DNA of 64,000 bases from positions 742,876 through 806,875 of the forward strand of contig NZ_PVTL01000001.1 in assembly GCF_003003265.1 (NCBI RefSeq), read 5' to 3'. Below, one piece after another: positions 1 through 7,772 of the stretch. This DNA is from Glaciihabitans tibetensis (GTDB lineage Bacteria; Actinomycetota; Actinomycetes; Actinomycetales; Microbacteriaceae). How positions within the stretch are numbered: position 1 is the stretch's first letter; each line of letters opens with the position of its first letter. The translations under genes and the position numbers were made by a program. The notes beneath the pieces are model-generated. The model made no database searches. It saw nothing but the letters and a program-made list of their open reading frames with translations, and had not been told where the DNA came from.

Positions 1-888
1 AATTGGCAGAGCTATCGCCCAGACCGCGGGCCGTGGCGGGTCGGGGATCACGAAGGTGCCCGCAGTGAACGCGATGGCCGCCGTGACGGTTTCGCCTGGG
101 CCGAGGTCGCTGGCACCCGCGGTGAACACGGGCCCCGAGGCATCCGTCCCCCGCGTCACCTCGCACTGTGTCGTCGAACCGTCGGCGCCGACGTAACAGG
201 ATGCATCACCGGTGAGTGCGGTTTCGAGCTCTGGGTCGATGCGGAACCGGGCGCTCACCCGACCGAACGGCTGCGCGAAGCCGGTGCCGTTGGTGTCCCA
301 GTACAGCTCGTCGACGCCGGTGTCCGCGAAGGAGCGCACGACATCGTGCTGGGTGTAGTCGATCACGTACGTCTGTTCTCCGTGCACGTACTCGTCGTCG
401 CCGCCCAGAGTGAGTACAACGAAGTCGCCCTCATCGTCTTGTTCGTACGGAATGTCGTCGCCATTCTGGTCGACCACGGAGTCCACGCGGGTCTCCAGGG
501 GCAGGCCGTTGTACTCGTCCGGTAACGCGCGGACTATGCCGCGGTTCTGGTCCGTTTCGGGAAACTCCGCGACGAGGGTTTCCACGGTGCGCATCACCGC
601 GGAGCCATCGTCGTCGCGACTCAACCAATAGTCGGCGTCGTAGGAGGCGAAGGTGAAGTCCTCGACGTCCGCGTACGCCGGCGTCGCGAGCCCGACCGAC
701 GCCGCGGTGGCGAGCAGAGCGCCGGCCAGCAATGTACCCGCCAGAACTGTGCTCGCCTGAACTGTGCTCGCCAGAACAGTGCTCGCCAAAACAGTGCGCG
801 CCAGACCCTTCTGCGCCAGAACAGGGCCAGCCGGACCAGGGCCGACCGACAGGGCTACTGCGACAGATTTTGTTCCGTTTCGCTTCAC
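1..888 (-). CDS. DUF2207 domain membrane protein, C-terminus cut by window edge
   Basis: 296 codons are visible and the frame is open at position 1. The N-terminus is basic, then Ala/Ser/Thr/Val/Leu pentapeptide repeats run into a hydrophobic segment (about residues 48-68) ending AYA at residue 73, a likely signal peptidase I site. The mature part matches the DUF2207 N-terminal domain: YNGLPL, GEQTYVIDYT and an ELYW motif. Family members are predicted exported or membrane proteins of unknown function, normally with C-terminal membrane segments not seen here. I chose the GTG at 888 because a TAGGCT -10 sits 7 nt upstream, inside the stop codon region of the transporter gene behind it. Family call sound, function unknown. 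Confidence 0.75.
   Translation of the reverse strand, partial: MKRNGTKSVAVALSVGPGPAGPVLAQKGLARTVLASTVLASTVQASTVLAGTLLAGALLATAASVGLATPAYADVEDFTFASYDADYWLSRDDDGSAVMRTVETLVAEFPETDQNRGIVRALPDEYNGLPLETRVDSVVDQNGDDIPYEQDDEGDFVVLTLGGDDEYVHGEQTYVIDYTQHDVVRSFADTGVDELYWDTNGTGFAQPFGRVSARFRIDPELETALTGDASCYVGADGSTTQCEVTRGTDASGPVFTAGASDLGPGETVTAAIAFTAGTFVIPDPPRPAVWAIALPI
727..846. repeat. 15-bp tandem repeat, about 8 degenerate units, in DUF2207 gene
   Basis: Units resemble cagaacagtgctcgc with exact 15-bp spacing from 727 to 846. Read on the minus strand they encode pentapeptides such as LASTV that form the signal-peptide region of the DUF2207 protein. Confidence 0.85.
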
Positions 889-895
889 ATCACCG

Positions 896-901
896 AGCCT
901 A
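896..901 (-). promoter_or_regulatory. -10 element TAGGCT for DUF2207 gene
   Basis: TAGGCT on the minus strand lies 7 nt before the GTG at 888, as for a leaderless transcript. It overlaps the stop codon of the upstream EamA gene. Confidence 0.4.
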
Positions 902-1804
902 GTGACCGTGCCCCTCTCGCTGGAGAGTGAGTCGCGGTCGGCGTTGAGGCAGCCCCAGCACAATCGCGACCAGAACGAGCACCATTCCCACGACCTGGAG
1001 TCCAGCGAGATTCTCGCCCGCGACGACCATGCCCAGAGCAACGCCGGTCAGCGGATTGAGCAACCCGATCAGCCCGACAGTTGCGGCGCTGAGGTGCCGC
1101 AACCCCGCGAACCACGCGGCAAAGGCGATCGCCGTCGCGACCACGGTGACGTAGCCGAATCCCACGAGGGCGGGAGGGTCGAGGACCGGCAGTCCTCCCT
1201 CGAAGAGCACCGCAAACGGCAAGACGACCAGCCCGCCCGCGATCAGCTGCCACGATGTCAGAGCGAGCACGCTCACGCCTGAATTCCACCTTTTGGTCAG
1301 GACGTAGCCGACAGACGACAACGCCATGGCGGCGAGAGACGCGAGCGCACCGGCGAGGTTGGCACCGGGAAGGTTGGCACCTGCCGCGCCCGTACCTGTC
1401 AGCAGGACGCAGCAAACCCCGGCGAACCCCGTCGCCGCTCCGATGGATGCCAGCACTCGCGGAGCCTCCCCGAGCAACGGCCAGGCGCACAGCATCATCA
1501 TGGCTGCAGACAGCGCCATCAGGGTGGAGGCGATGCTCGAGGGCAGCAGCTGCGCCGCGACGTAGACGAGAACAAAAAACGCTCCGACGTTGAGCGCGCC
1601 GAGCACCGCGGACTTCCACCACCACGCCCCTCGCGGCCGCGTGCGCACGACGAGAAGGAGAAGCAGCCCGGCTGGCAGCGCGCGTAGCACCGCCCCGTAC
1701 AACGGGTAGTCGGCGGGCAGGAAGTTGCGTGTCACAAAGTATGTTGAGCCCCATGCGACGGGCGCAATGGCCGTGACGGCGATCCACCGCAAATTAGCTT
1801 CCAT
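899..1804 (-). CDS. EamA/DMT family transporter
   Basis: 301 residues with about ten hydrophobic helices and two EamA repeats, for example APVAWGSTYF near the N-terminus and GLLNPLTGVALGM near the C-terminus. The family exports or imports small metabolites across the cytoplasmic membrane. The substrate cannot be read from sequence. It is divergent from a MarR gene at 1862, and a perfect inverted repeat (1805-1823) touches its start codon and covers its -10, so control by that MarR protein is likely. The frame extends upstream of 1804, but the ATG at 1804 starts the first helix normally and has TATAGT 7 nt upstream. Confidence 0.85.
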   Translation of the reverse strand: MEANLRWIAVTAIAPVAWGSTYFVTRNFLPADYPLYGAVLRALPAGLLLLLVVRTRPRGAWWWKSAVLGALNVGAFFVLVYVAAQLLPSSIASTLMALSAAMMMLCAWPLLGEAPRVLASIGAATGFAGVCCVLLTGTGAAGANLPGANLAGALASLAAMALSSVGYVLTKRWNSGVSVLALTSWQLIAGGLVVLPFAVLFEGGLPVLDPPALVGFGYVTVVATAIAFAAWFAGLRHLSAATVGLIGLLNPLTGVALGMVVAGENLAGLQVVGMVLVLVAIVLGLPQRRPRLTLQREGHGH

Positions 1805-1823
1805 GGAAGGTACTATACCTTCC
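1805..1823. promoter_or_regulatory. Inverted-repeat operator overlapping the -10 of the EamA gene
   Basis: GGAAGGTA-cta-TACCTTCC is a perfect 8-bp inverted repeat with a 3-bp spacer. It contains the minus-strand -10 TATAGT (1812-1817), 7 nt from the EamA ATG. With a divergent MarR gene starting at 1862, the simplest reading is the MarR binding site repressing the exporter. Binding itself is inferred. Confidence 0.65.
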
Positions 1824-1849
1824 GAGGAAGATATCTGGCGAGAGGGCAC

Positions 1850-1855
1850 TATATT
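1850..1855 (+). promoter_or_regulatory. -10 element TATATT for marR gene
   Basis: TATATT lies 6 nt before the ATG at 1862. The GGAG at 1857-1860 is only 1 nt from the ATG, too close to work as a ribosome site, so a leaderless mRNA is likely. Confidence 0.5.
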
Positions 1856-1861
1856 TGGAGC

Positions 1862-2398
1862 ATGCCTGATCCCGCCGACCTGACCGATGGTGCCCCGACC
1901 ACGTCTGTTGACCGAGTGGCGGCGATCCAGCAGGAGTGGCATCGGGAGCGTCCCGAACTGGACGTCTCTCCCCTCGGCGTGATCGGCCGGATTCACCGGC
2001 TGGCGTCAGCGCTCACGCCGCAGCTCACCGAGGTCTATGCACGTCACGGACTCAGCGAGGGCGATTTCGACGTACTGGCTGCGCTTCGACGCGCGGGCTC
2101 CCCCTTTGAACGGGCACCCGGCACGCTCGCTCGCTCCACCATGGTCACCACCGGCGGGATGACCAAACGTCTCGATCGCCTGGTCGCGGCGGGATTGATC
2201 ACTCGGCGGGCGTCCACCGAAGACGGTCGCCGGAGGGTCGTTGCGTTAACAACAGAGGGCAAGAGCCTCATCGATCGGGCGTTTGACGACCATCTCGAAA
2301 ACGAGCGCCGGCTGCTCTCGATGCTCGAGCCGCAGGATGTTGTGCAGCTTGAGCAACTGCTGGGCCGCTGGCTGTCACGGGTCGAAGGAACGTCGTGA
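1862..2398 (+). CDS. MarR family transcriptional regulator
   Basis: 178 residues. A winged-helix MarR domain covers about residues 35-175: helix-turn-helix around GTLARSTMVTTGGMTKRLDRL, wing DGRRRVVALTTEGK and a C-terminal dimerisation helix. Such proteins repress nearby genes and release DNA on binding small aromatic ligands. It is divergent from the EamA transporter and separated by the inverted repeat 1805-1823, the classical layout of a MarR repressor with its efflux target. The start is supported by the leaderless -10 at 1850. The ligand is unknown. Confidence 0.88.
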   Translation: MPDPADLTDGAPTTSVDRVAAIQQEWHRERPELDVSPLGVIGRIHRLASALTPQLTEVYARHGLSEGDFDVLAALRRAGSPFERAPGTLARSTMVTTGGMTKRLDRLVAAGLITRRASTEDGRRRVVALTTEGKSLIDRAFDDHLENERRLLSMLEPQDVVQLEQLLGRWLSRVEGTS

Positions 2399-2407
2399 TC
2401 ACGGTCC

Positions 2408-2893
2408 CTACGACAGCGAGTGCAGGCCGAACTTGCCGTCGGGGTCGAGAGTGCCGAGTAGTTTGGCCATAACCCGGTTGAGGTCGGCGACATCGCGCGG
2501 CTCAAGAGCGTCGATCACGGTCGCGCGCACGGTACTCACGTGCCCCGGCGCCGTCGCGACCACCTTGTTCCACCCGTCCTCGGTCAGAATCGCGTTGGTC
2601 GCGCGGCGATCCTCCGGGCACGGCAGGCGCTGAAGATAACCCCGTTGTTCGAGGCGGGATGCCACGTGGGACAGCCGCGGCAGCGTCGAGTTTGTCGCCG
2701 CAGCCAGACCCGTCATCCGCAGCGTTCGGTTCGGAGCCTCCGACAGCATCGCCAGGGTGAAGTACTCGAAGTGGGTCAGGTGAGCGTCACGCTGCAATTG
2801 ACCGTCGAGCACGCCGGGCAGCAGCTCGACCACCGCTACGAACTTTGTCCACGCCGCTTGTTGCTCAGCGCTGAGCCACCGCACATCTTCCAT
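2408..2893 (-). CDS. MarR family transcriptional regulator (second copy)
   Basis: 161 residues with a MarR winged helix: recognition region around NSTLPRLSHVASRLEQRGYL, wing PEDRRATNAILTEDG. It converges on the first MarR gene with only 9 bp between the stops and is not close to it in sequence, so this is not a recent duplication. No obvious target gene is next to it. The start is supported by TAGAAT 6 nt upstream of the ATG. Confidence 0.85.
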   Translation of the reverse strand: MEDVRWLSAEQQAAWTKFVAVVELLPGVLDGQLQRDAHLTHFEYFTLAMLSEAPNRTLRMTGLAAATNSTLPRLSHVASRLEQRGYLQRLPCPEDRRATNAILTEDGWNKVVATAPGHVSTVRATVIDALEPRDVADLNRVMAKLLGTLDPDGKFGLHSLS

Positions 2894-2899
2894 ACCCGC

Positions 2900-2905
2900 A
2901 TTCTA
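2900..2905 (-). promoter_or_regulatory. -10 element TAGAAT for second marR gene
   Basis: TAGAAT on the minus strand sits 6 nt before the ATG at 2893; a TTAGTT-like -35 lies 17 nt further upstream. Confidence 0.45.
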
Positions 2906-2933
2906 CCGTTGCTTGACGCTACAACTAAGGCGA

Positions 2934-3233
2934 CTAGAAGCCGGCACCCGGTACGGACAGGAAGACGAGCTGGGCGCCGCCGAAAAAGAACAGCGCGGCC
3001 CCGGCCAAGGCGATCAGTGGCACCCAGAACGCCCGACGCCGTCGGCGCAGGCGCACAATCGTCACCACCGCGCCGGCAATAAGTACGGCCGGGGGCGCCA
3101 GCATCGCGATGAACCAGCCAAGGTTGAAGCCCTCGTAGTTGCAGCTGTTCACGGCGCAGGTGTCGTACGCGACGACAAGCAACACCGCGACGATGGCCAT
3201 CGCTATGCCCGCCACGAGGTTCACTACGAGCAA
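2934..3233 (-). CDS. Small membrane protein with unresolved N-terminus
   Basis: About 99 residues from a TTG at 3233. Three hydrophobic segments are visible: about residues 5-22, 40-60 and 72-92. The middle and last are separated by RLRRRRR, and two Cys lie in the first loop (CAVNSC). No family recognised. Coding-like sequence with a hydrophilic, Ser/Arg-containing head continues upstream in frame to a TAG at 3324-3326, but that stretch has no ATG, GTG or TTG other than the TTG at 3233. The true start may be that TTG or a non-standard codon, or there may be a base error upstream. Confidence 0.6.
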   Translation of the reverse strand: MLVVNLVAGIAMAIVAVLLVVAYDTCAVNSCNYEGFNLGWFIAMLAPPAVLIAGAVVTIVRLRRRRRAFWVPLIALAGAALFFFGGAQLVFLSVPGAGF

Positions 3234-3414
3234 TGCGACGGAGAGTACAAGGTCGCCGCGCGCGATGGGTGCAGACGAATTGTGCTCTCGGATCTGCGCC
3301 CCCTCGGTCGGTGAGGTTTCAGCCTAGGGCAGAGCGTCCACCCTGTGAGCAGCGCCCGACGCGCGGCATTCAGCTCGCAGCTTCGAATTTGCACTAAATC
3401 CCAGCATTCCGGCG

Positions 3415-3420
3415 TACGCT
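3415..3420 (+). promoter_or_regulatory. -10 element TACGCT for glutathione peroxidase gene
   Basis: TACGCT ends 6 nt before the ATG at 3427; no Shine-Dalgarno sequence is present between them. Confidence 0.4.
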
Positions 3421-3426
3421 CGCTTC

Positions 3427-3924
3427 ATGACCGAGACCGGCACCAGCCTGACCGACATCCCCCTGACCACGATCGAGGGCGGCACCACCACCCTCGCCGA
3501 GTATGCCAACAAGGTGATCCTTGTGGTGAACGTGGCTTCGCGCTGCGGGCTGGCACCGCAGTACGAAAAGCTCGAGCAGCTGCAGAAGTTCTACGGCGAG
3601 CGGGGATTCACAGTGCTCGGGTTCCCCAGCAACCAGTTCTTGCAGGAGCTCGGATCCGAGGACAAGATCAAGGAGTACTGCTCCCTCACCTGGGGCGTCA
3701 CCTTCCCGATGTTCGAAAAGGTGAAGGTCAACGGTAAGTCCGCGCATCCGCTCTACGCCGAACTGACCAAGACCCCCGACGCCGCAGGCAAGGCGGGGCG
3801 TGTCTCCTGGAACTTCGAGAAGTTCGTCATCACCCCCGAAGGAGACGTGCACCGGTTCCGCCCCACCACGCAGCCCGATGCGCCCGAGATCGTGTCGCTG
3901 ATCGAGTCAGCGCTGCCCGCCTGA
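3427..3924 (+). CDS. Glutathione peroxidase family thiol peroxidase
   Basis: 165 residues, full length for bacterial Gpx. The fold reduces hydroperoxides in the cytoplasm. Catalytic positions are present: peroxidatic Cys40 in NVASRCGL (Cys, not selenocysteine), Gln70 in GFPSNQF and Trp128-Asn129 in WNFEKF. Cys85 in EYCSLTWG is placed like the resolving Cys of thioredoxin-dependent Gpx enzymes, so thioredoxin rather than glutathione is the likely reductant, as actinobacteria generally use mycothiol. It overlaps the 3' end of the convergent stress-protein gene by 18 bp. Confidence 0.92.
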   Translation: MTETGTSLTDIPLTTIEGGTTTLAEYANKVILVVNVASRCGLAPQYEKLEQLQKFYGERGFTVLGFPSNQFLQELGSEDKIKEYCSLTWGVTFPMFEKVKVNGKSAHPLYAELTKTPDAAGKAGRVSWNFEKFVITPEGDVHRFRPTTQPDAPEIVSLIESALPA

Positions 3925-4971
3925 CTGCTGCTCGCTGCCTGACTGCTCGCTGCTCGACCCGTCACTGCCTGACTCCGCGCTGCCGTGCCCGACCACGATC
4001 GTGGGACACTGCAGGTGTTGGACGACGTAGTGACTGACTGATCCGAGCAGGATCCGCTTCAGCCCGCGGAGGTGACGCGTGCCGACCACCACCAGCGCCG
4101 CGGTCGTCGCCGCCTCGCGCAGGGCGATCTCCGCCGCTCCCCCGACCAGCTGGGCGCGCACCCGCAGCTCTGGGTAGCGCTCAAAAATCGACGTTGTGGC
4201 CGCGGCGAGGATCCGTTCGCCCTGCTCCTCAACCGCCTCCACCAACCGTGGGTCGATCGTGTACTCCTCCGCGAGGGCCGTCGGCTCCTGCCAGGCATGG
4301 ATGAGAATGAGTTCCTCCTGCCGCCGCACGGCCTCGGCAATCGCGACATCCACCGCCCTGAGCGACTCAGCGGAACCATCGACGCCGACGACGACGCCCG
4401 TTCGCCTGCGCGAGCCAGCGGTACCGGTATTAGGCGAATTCGTGGCAGGCGAATTGACAGCGGGCGGGATGATGGCAGGCGGGATGATGGCAACGGGGCC
4501 ATTGGCCGCCGCCGCGATCTGTGCCGCAAGCGACGAACCGTGCCCGAACGGTGAGCGGTGCCTCTTAGCGGCCCCGACCGCCAGCACCCACCCGGGGTTT
4601 GCCTGGCCGATCAGCTCGTCAAGCGGGTCCCCGTGCACGACGGTCGTGGTGATGAAGCACTCGGGCGCAAGCTTCCCGAGCCGCGTGGCCTCCGCGGTCA
4701 ACTCAAGCTGGGCCGCCTCTATCGCGGACTGGACTGCGGCGTAGTTCGACGAATGGTGGTGGTCGGCCACCACACGGACAAGCGCGATCGTGCCGTGCCG
4801 TCCGCGCTCACGCTCGACCGCCCAGGCGACCGCGTCCGCGGCAGCGTCGCCCCCGTCCCAGCCGACCACGGTTCTGTGGTGATTCGCGCTGTCGTGCTGT
4901 CTGGGGTTCACGCTGGGGTTCAGGCTGTCGTTCAGGCTGTGGTTCAGTCCGTCGTTCACACTGTCGTTCAC
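3907..4971 (-). CDS. Universal stress protein, two UspA domains
   Basis: 354 residues from the GTG at 4971, or 375 from an ATG at 5034. Two UspA domains: the first begins RTVVGWDGG and the second GVVVGVDGSAES, with the ATP-loop-like GTRHLRGLKRILLGSVS. I prefer 4971 because GGAG lies 6 nt before it and nothing comparable precedes 5034. The N-terminus is a 4-residue repeat (NDSV type), the inter-domain linker a 5-residue repeat (AIIPP, VNSPA), and the tail is Ser/Gln rich. It is divergent from a DevR-like regulator with a DosR-type box between them, and tandem Usp proteins are typical DosR targets in mycobacteria. Confidence 0.88.
   Translation of the reverse strand: MNDSVNDGLNHSLNDSLNPSVNPRQHDSANHHRTVVGWDGGDAAADAVAWAVERERGRHGTIALVRVVADHHHSSNYAAVQSAIEAAQLELTAEATRLGKLAPECFITTTVVHGDPLDELIGQANPGWVLAVGAAKRHRSPFGHGSSLAAQIAAAANGPVAIIPPAIIPPAVNSPATNSPNTGTAGSRRRTGVVVGVDGSAESLRAVDVAIAEAVRRQEELILIHAWQEPTALAEEYTIDPRLVEAVEEQGERILAAATTSIFERYPELRVRAQLVGGAAEIALREAATTAALVVVGTRHLRGLKRILLGSVSHYVVQHLQCPTIVVGHGSAESGSDGSSSEQSGSEQQSGGQR
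3915..3975. repeat. Imperfect duplications across the convergent gpx/usp gene ends
   Basis: The block ctgcctgactgctcgctg and variants recur about three times with irregular spacing. They include the gpx stop region and encode the Ser/Gln-rich tail of the stress protein on the other strand. Confidence 0.6.
4433..4492. repeat. 15-bp tandem repeat (4 units) in usp linker
   Basis: Four 15-bp units of the ggcgggatgatggca / ggcgaattcgtggca type; the two at 4463-4492 are identical. They encode the AIIPP/NSPAT linker between the two Usp domains. Confidence 0.85.
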
Positions 4972-4972
4972 G
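4901..4972. repeat. 12-bp tandem repeat (6 units) at usp N-terminus
   Basis: Six 12-bp units such as ctgtcgttcagg, encoding the repeated (N/L)-(D/N)-S-V/L tetrapeptides at the start of the stress protein. Confidence 0.85.
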
Positions 4973-5130
4973 CTGTGCTCCTTCTCCTTCACGCTGTCCT
5001 TCACCCAGTGAGAACGTCTGCGAAACGGATTCACGAGTACGCGAGCGTCCTATAACGATTCTCCCCTCGCGGGCGTAAAATTCACTCAGGACATCGCTCT
5101 CACCATCGAGGGGTGACTCGCGGAACCGGC

Positions 5131-5146
5131 AGGGTCGAAAGTCCCT
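5131..5146. promoter_or_regulatory. DosR/DevR-type box
   Basis: Read on the minus strand this is AGGGACTTTCGACCCT, which contains an exact match to the mycobacterial DosR motif GGGACTTNNGNCCCT. It lies between the divergent universal stress protein and the DevR-like regulator, centred about 75 bp before the regulator start. It could serve either or both genes. Function is inferred from motif and context. Confidence 0.7.
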
Positions 5147-5212
5147 GTGCCGCGAACTTCTGGGGGCACATTGCTGTGACGGCGGGGCGCCAGCCACACA
5201 GAAGGGCTCCAC

Positions 5213-5896
5213 ATGACCCGCGTGTTTCTCGTCGACGATCATGAGATCGTCCGGCGTGGAATTGCCGACCTGATCAACGCCGAGGACGATCTCGAAATTG
5301 TCGGCGAGGCTGCCACGATGCGGCAGGCCCGGGGCCGCGTGGCCGCAACGCTTCCGGATGTCGCGGTGCTCGACGTGCGACTACCAGACGGCACCGGCAT
5401 CGATCTCTGCCGGCAAATTCGGAGCGCGAACCCCTCGGTGCAATGCCTCATGCTCACCGCGTACAACGACGAAGACGCCAGCTACGCGGCGATCCTCGCG
5501 GGAGCAGCGGGCTACGTTCTTAAGGACATTCGCGGGCAGCGCCTGGTCGACAGCATCCGCAGGGTTGCGACAGGGAAGTCTCTGATCGATCGGCGCATGG
5601 CCGAGCGCGTCGTCGCCCAACTCTCCGCCCCGAGCGCGGTGACGCCGGAGTCGAATCTGACGCCCCGGGAAAGCCAGGTGCTTGAGCTCATCGCCCAGGG
5701 CATGACGAACAAACAAATCGGAGAACACCTGGAGCTCGCCGAGAAGACGGTCAAAAACTACGTCTCTGGTTTGCTCGGAAAACTTGGTTTGGTGCGCCGC
5801 ACCCAGGCCGCGGTATTCGGCGCGAGGCTTGAGGCGGAACAGGAGGCGGCCCGATCGGAGGCGGCGCGGGCATCCGACATCGATCATCGACGATAG
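5213..5896 (+). CDS. devR: DevR/DosR-like NarL-family response regulator
   Basis: 227 residues. Receiver domain: acidic pair D8-D9, phosphoacceptor D54 in VAVLDVRLPDG, LTAY and GYVLKD. LuxR-type helix-turn-helix follows at about residues 148-203, with TNKQI and the recognition stretch AEKTVKNYVSGLLGKLG, very close to mycobacterial DevR, which controls hypoxia and NO responses. A ribosome site (AGAAGGG) precedes the ATG. A DosR-type box lies upstream and a universal stress protein is divergent. No DosS/DosT-like kinase is in the window, so its partner must be elsewhere. Orthology is likely but inferred. Confidence 0.85.
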   Translation: MTRVFLVDDHEIVRRGIADLINAEDDLEIVGEAATMRQARGRVAATLPDVAVLDVRLPDGTGIDLCRQIRSANPSVQCLMLTAYNDEDASYAAILAGAAGYVLKDIRGQRLVDSIRRVATGKSLIDRRMAERVVAQLSAPSAVTPESNLTPRESQVLELIAQGMTNKQIGEHLELAEKTVKNYVSGLLGKLGLVRRTQAAVFGARLEAEQEAARSEAARASDIDHRR

Positions 5897-5910
5897 GCGA
5901 AGTCCGCCTA
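5894..5910. terminator. Short hairpin between convergent devR-like and DUF4389 genes
   Basis: TAGGCG-aagtc-CGCCTA forms a 6-bp stem across the devR-like stop codon. There is no T tract. A weak bidirectional terminator is possible. Confidence 0.35.
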
Positions 5911-5911
5911 C

Positions 5912-7504
5912 TCAGATGCGGCTGTTTTGAGCTGCACTGTTCTGAGATGCACTGTTCTGAGATGCACTGTCCTGAGGTGAGCTGTCCTGAGGTGGCGCCG
6001 CTTTGGCCGTGTCCTCGGTGTCCCGCGGGCCCTGGTCCAGGCGGAAGGGAGGGTATTCGTCGCGGAATAGCCCCACGTAGGCCGCGACGCGATAGCCCCA
6101 GCGATTGATCCCCATCAGCAGGTTGAACAGCGCAACGGGGTAACGGCTGCGGAACAGCAGGGAGACTCCGACGACCAGCACAAGGAGGCCCACAATCGAG
6201 ATGCCGCCCACACGGATGAAAGATTCCGGAGACCACTCCGTGGCGGCCCAGTCCCCCCGAGTCCAGTCACCACGACCCCATCCTCCCGCTGGCCGCGCGA
6301 ACACGATGCTCGATCCGGTGACCGCGCCAATGAGGAGCAGGTGCGGCAACGCCAGGAGCCAGGACTTCACGAAGATGAGACCGCGCGAGAGCCGTTGCGG
6401 GTACTCGATGGTGAAGTCCGCGGGGTAGGACGTCGCTGCGAGACTGAACGGCGGATACTTGTCGGTTCCGAGCGCCGAATACGCGTAGAAGCCCACACGC
6501 CAGCTCCACCGGAGCACGCCCACGTTGAAATTGAAAAGCGGCCTCGGGTACCGTCCGGTGAACAGGATCGCAAACCACGCCACGACCGAGGCAATCGCAA
6601 AGGCAAACCAGAGAAACACCAGCACCACGTAGTGGGGAATAGCAAGCAGCCATTTCACCAGCCACAGCCAGCTGGACGGTGTTCCGATGAGCTCGCCGGT
6701 GAGCCGCGCGGGATATCCGACGACATCGGATGGGGACGGGCCGGATGGCAGTCGCCTTCCGATACCGATCACACCCAGGATCAGCAAGGGCAGGCCGATC
6801 AGGCACAGCAACAAGCCCGCGATGAACAGACCCGCAGCCAGCGGCCAGAACCAGTCCGACCGAAACCCGGCCTGCAGGGCCACTTGCACCCCCGGCGTCG
6901 CATCCGCGTTCATCACCACGATCGCCCAGTCGCCGAACTCCGCCGGTCGCTCCAACTCGACCGAGCCTCTTCCTGTGTCGGACGCGATCCAGAAGTCTTG
7001 ATTGCCGGGAAGGTCCGGCGTGATCTCGCCGGGATGGTCGCGCAGGCGAGTCACCTGCGGTGCAAGGCGCACTTCGGCAACCTCGGTATGGTGCACACCC
7101 GCGAGGTAGGCGTCCACATCGTCTTGGCGCGCCACGCCGATGAACAGTTCGGCTGAGGCCTGCCCCGTTGCGCTCAGTCGAATGGTGCCGATATCGAGCG
7201 GCATCTGCGGCACATCGCTGGCGACTGTCTGGTCGGGGGATGTCAGCGCGTACGAGTCAGCGGCAACGCCGACGGCCGGCGAGCTGACGAACCCGTCGTC
7301 ATCCTGCTGCGCGAGGATCGCGACGATGCTGGCGCCCCCGATCAACGGGCCAATGCCGAGCACGACGAACAGCAGCCCGAGGATGAGCATCGCGATCGAC
7401 CCGCCCGACGACGAGGCGTGAGGGACGCCGGGCGGCACGCCGTGGGGGTTCGATGCGGAAGTGGGGTTCGATTCGGGAGTGGGGTTGGGCGCTGCCTGTG
7501 TCAT
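5912..7504 (-). CDS. DUF4389 domain membrane protein
   Basis: 530 residues. A Pro/Ser/Asn-rich cytoplasmic head of about 30 residues precedes a first membrane helix (about 37-57), an extracytoplasmic region of about 150 residues, a second helix (about 218-245), then two DUF4389 segments with amphipathic helices and repeated motifs: GRYPRPLFNFNVGVLRWSWR plus YPPFSL, and RYPVALFNLLMGINRWGYR plus YPPFRL. Function unknown in the family. The C-terminus ends in SQNSA-type pentapeptides made by a 15-bp repeat. GGAGG lies 5 nt before the ATG. Confidence 0.82.
   Translation of the reverse strand: MTQAAPNPTPESNPTSASNPHGVPPGVPHASSSGGSIAMLILGLLFVVLGIGPLIGGASIVAILAQQDDDGFVSSPAVGVAADSYALTSPDQTVASDVPQMPLDIGTIRLSATGQASAELFIGVARQDDVDAYLAGVHHTEVAEVRLAPQVTRLRDHPGEITPDLPGNQDFWIASDTGRGSVELERPAEFGDWAIVVMNADATPGVQVALQAGFRSDWFWPLAAGLFIAGLLLCLIGLPLLILGVIGIGRRLPSGPSPSDVVGYPARLTGELIGTPSSWLWLVKWLLAIPHYVVLVFLWFAFAIASVVAWFAILFTGRYPRPLFNFNVGVLRWSWRVGFYAYSALGTDKYPPFSLAATSYPADFTIEYPQRLSRGLIFVKSWLLALPHLLLIGAVTGSSIVFARPAGGWGRGDWTRGDWAATEWSPESFIRVGGISIVGLLVLVVGVSLLFRSRYPVALFNLLMGINRWGYRVAAYVGLFRDEYPPFRLDQGPRDTEDTAKAAPPQDSSPQDSASQNSASQNSAAQNSRI
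5923..5997. repeat. 15-bp tandem repeat (5 units) at DUF4389 C-terminus
   Basis: Five units like tgttctgagatgcac, two of them identical (5938-5967). They encode QNSAS-type pentapeptides just before the stop codon. Confidence 0.88.
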
Positions 7505-7772
7505 GTCAACCTCCGGGTGATGCGTGATCGGACTGGATCACATCTCACTTGATAACAACGCTGCGGCATCACCCGGGTTAGGGCCGAAGGTCCCGGCGGC
7601 GAGCGTCATCAGTGGGGCATCCAACCGATTCGCCGCTGTCGTCTTCCGCCTTGTCAGACGCCGAAGCACTACACGGCAAATGGGGCGCATGACCGATCCC
7701 GCTCGTCGGGACAAGGCCCTCGCTACTGCTGGCCGTTGACGAAGGCGGCGTAATTCGGATTGATCGAGGCCG

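Noticed and set aside
7505..7772. Small genes in the gap between the DUF4389 and LLM genes
   Set aside because: Short open frames on both strands lack ribosome sites or -10 elements and look non-coding (Arg-rich, no hydrophobic pattern).
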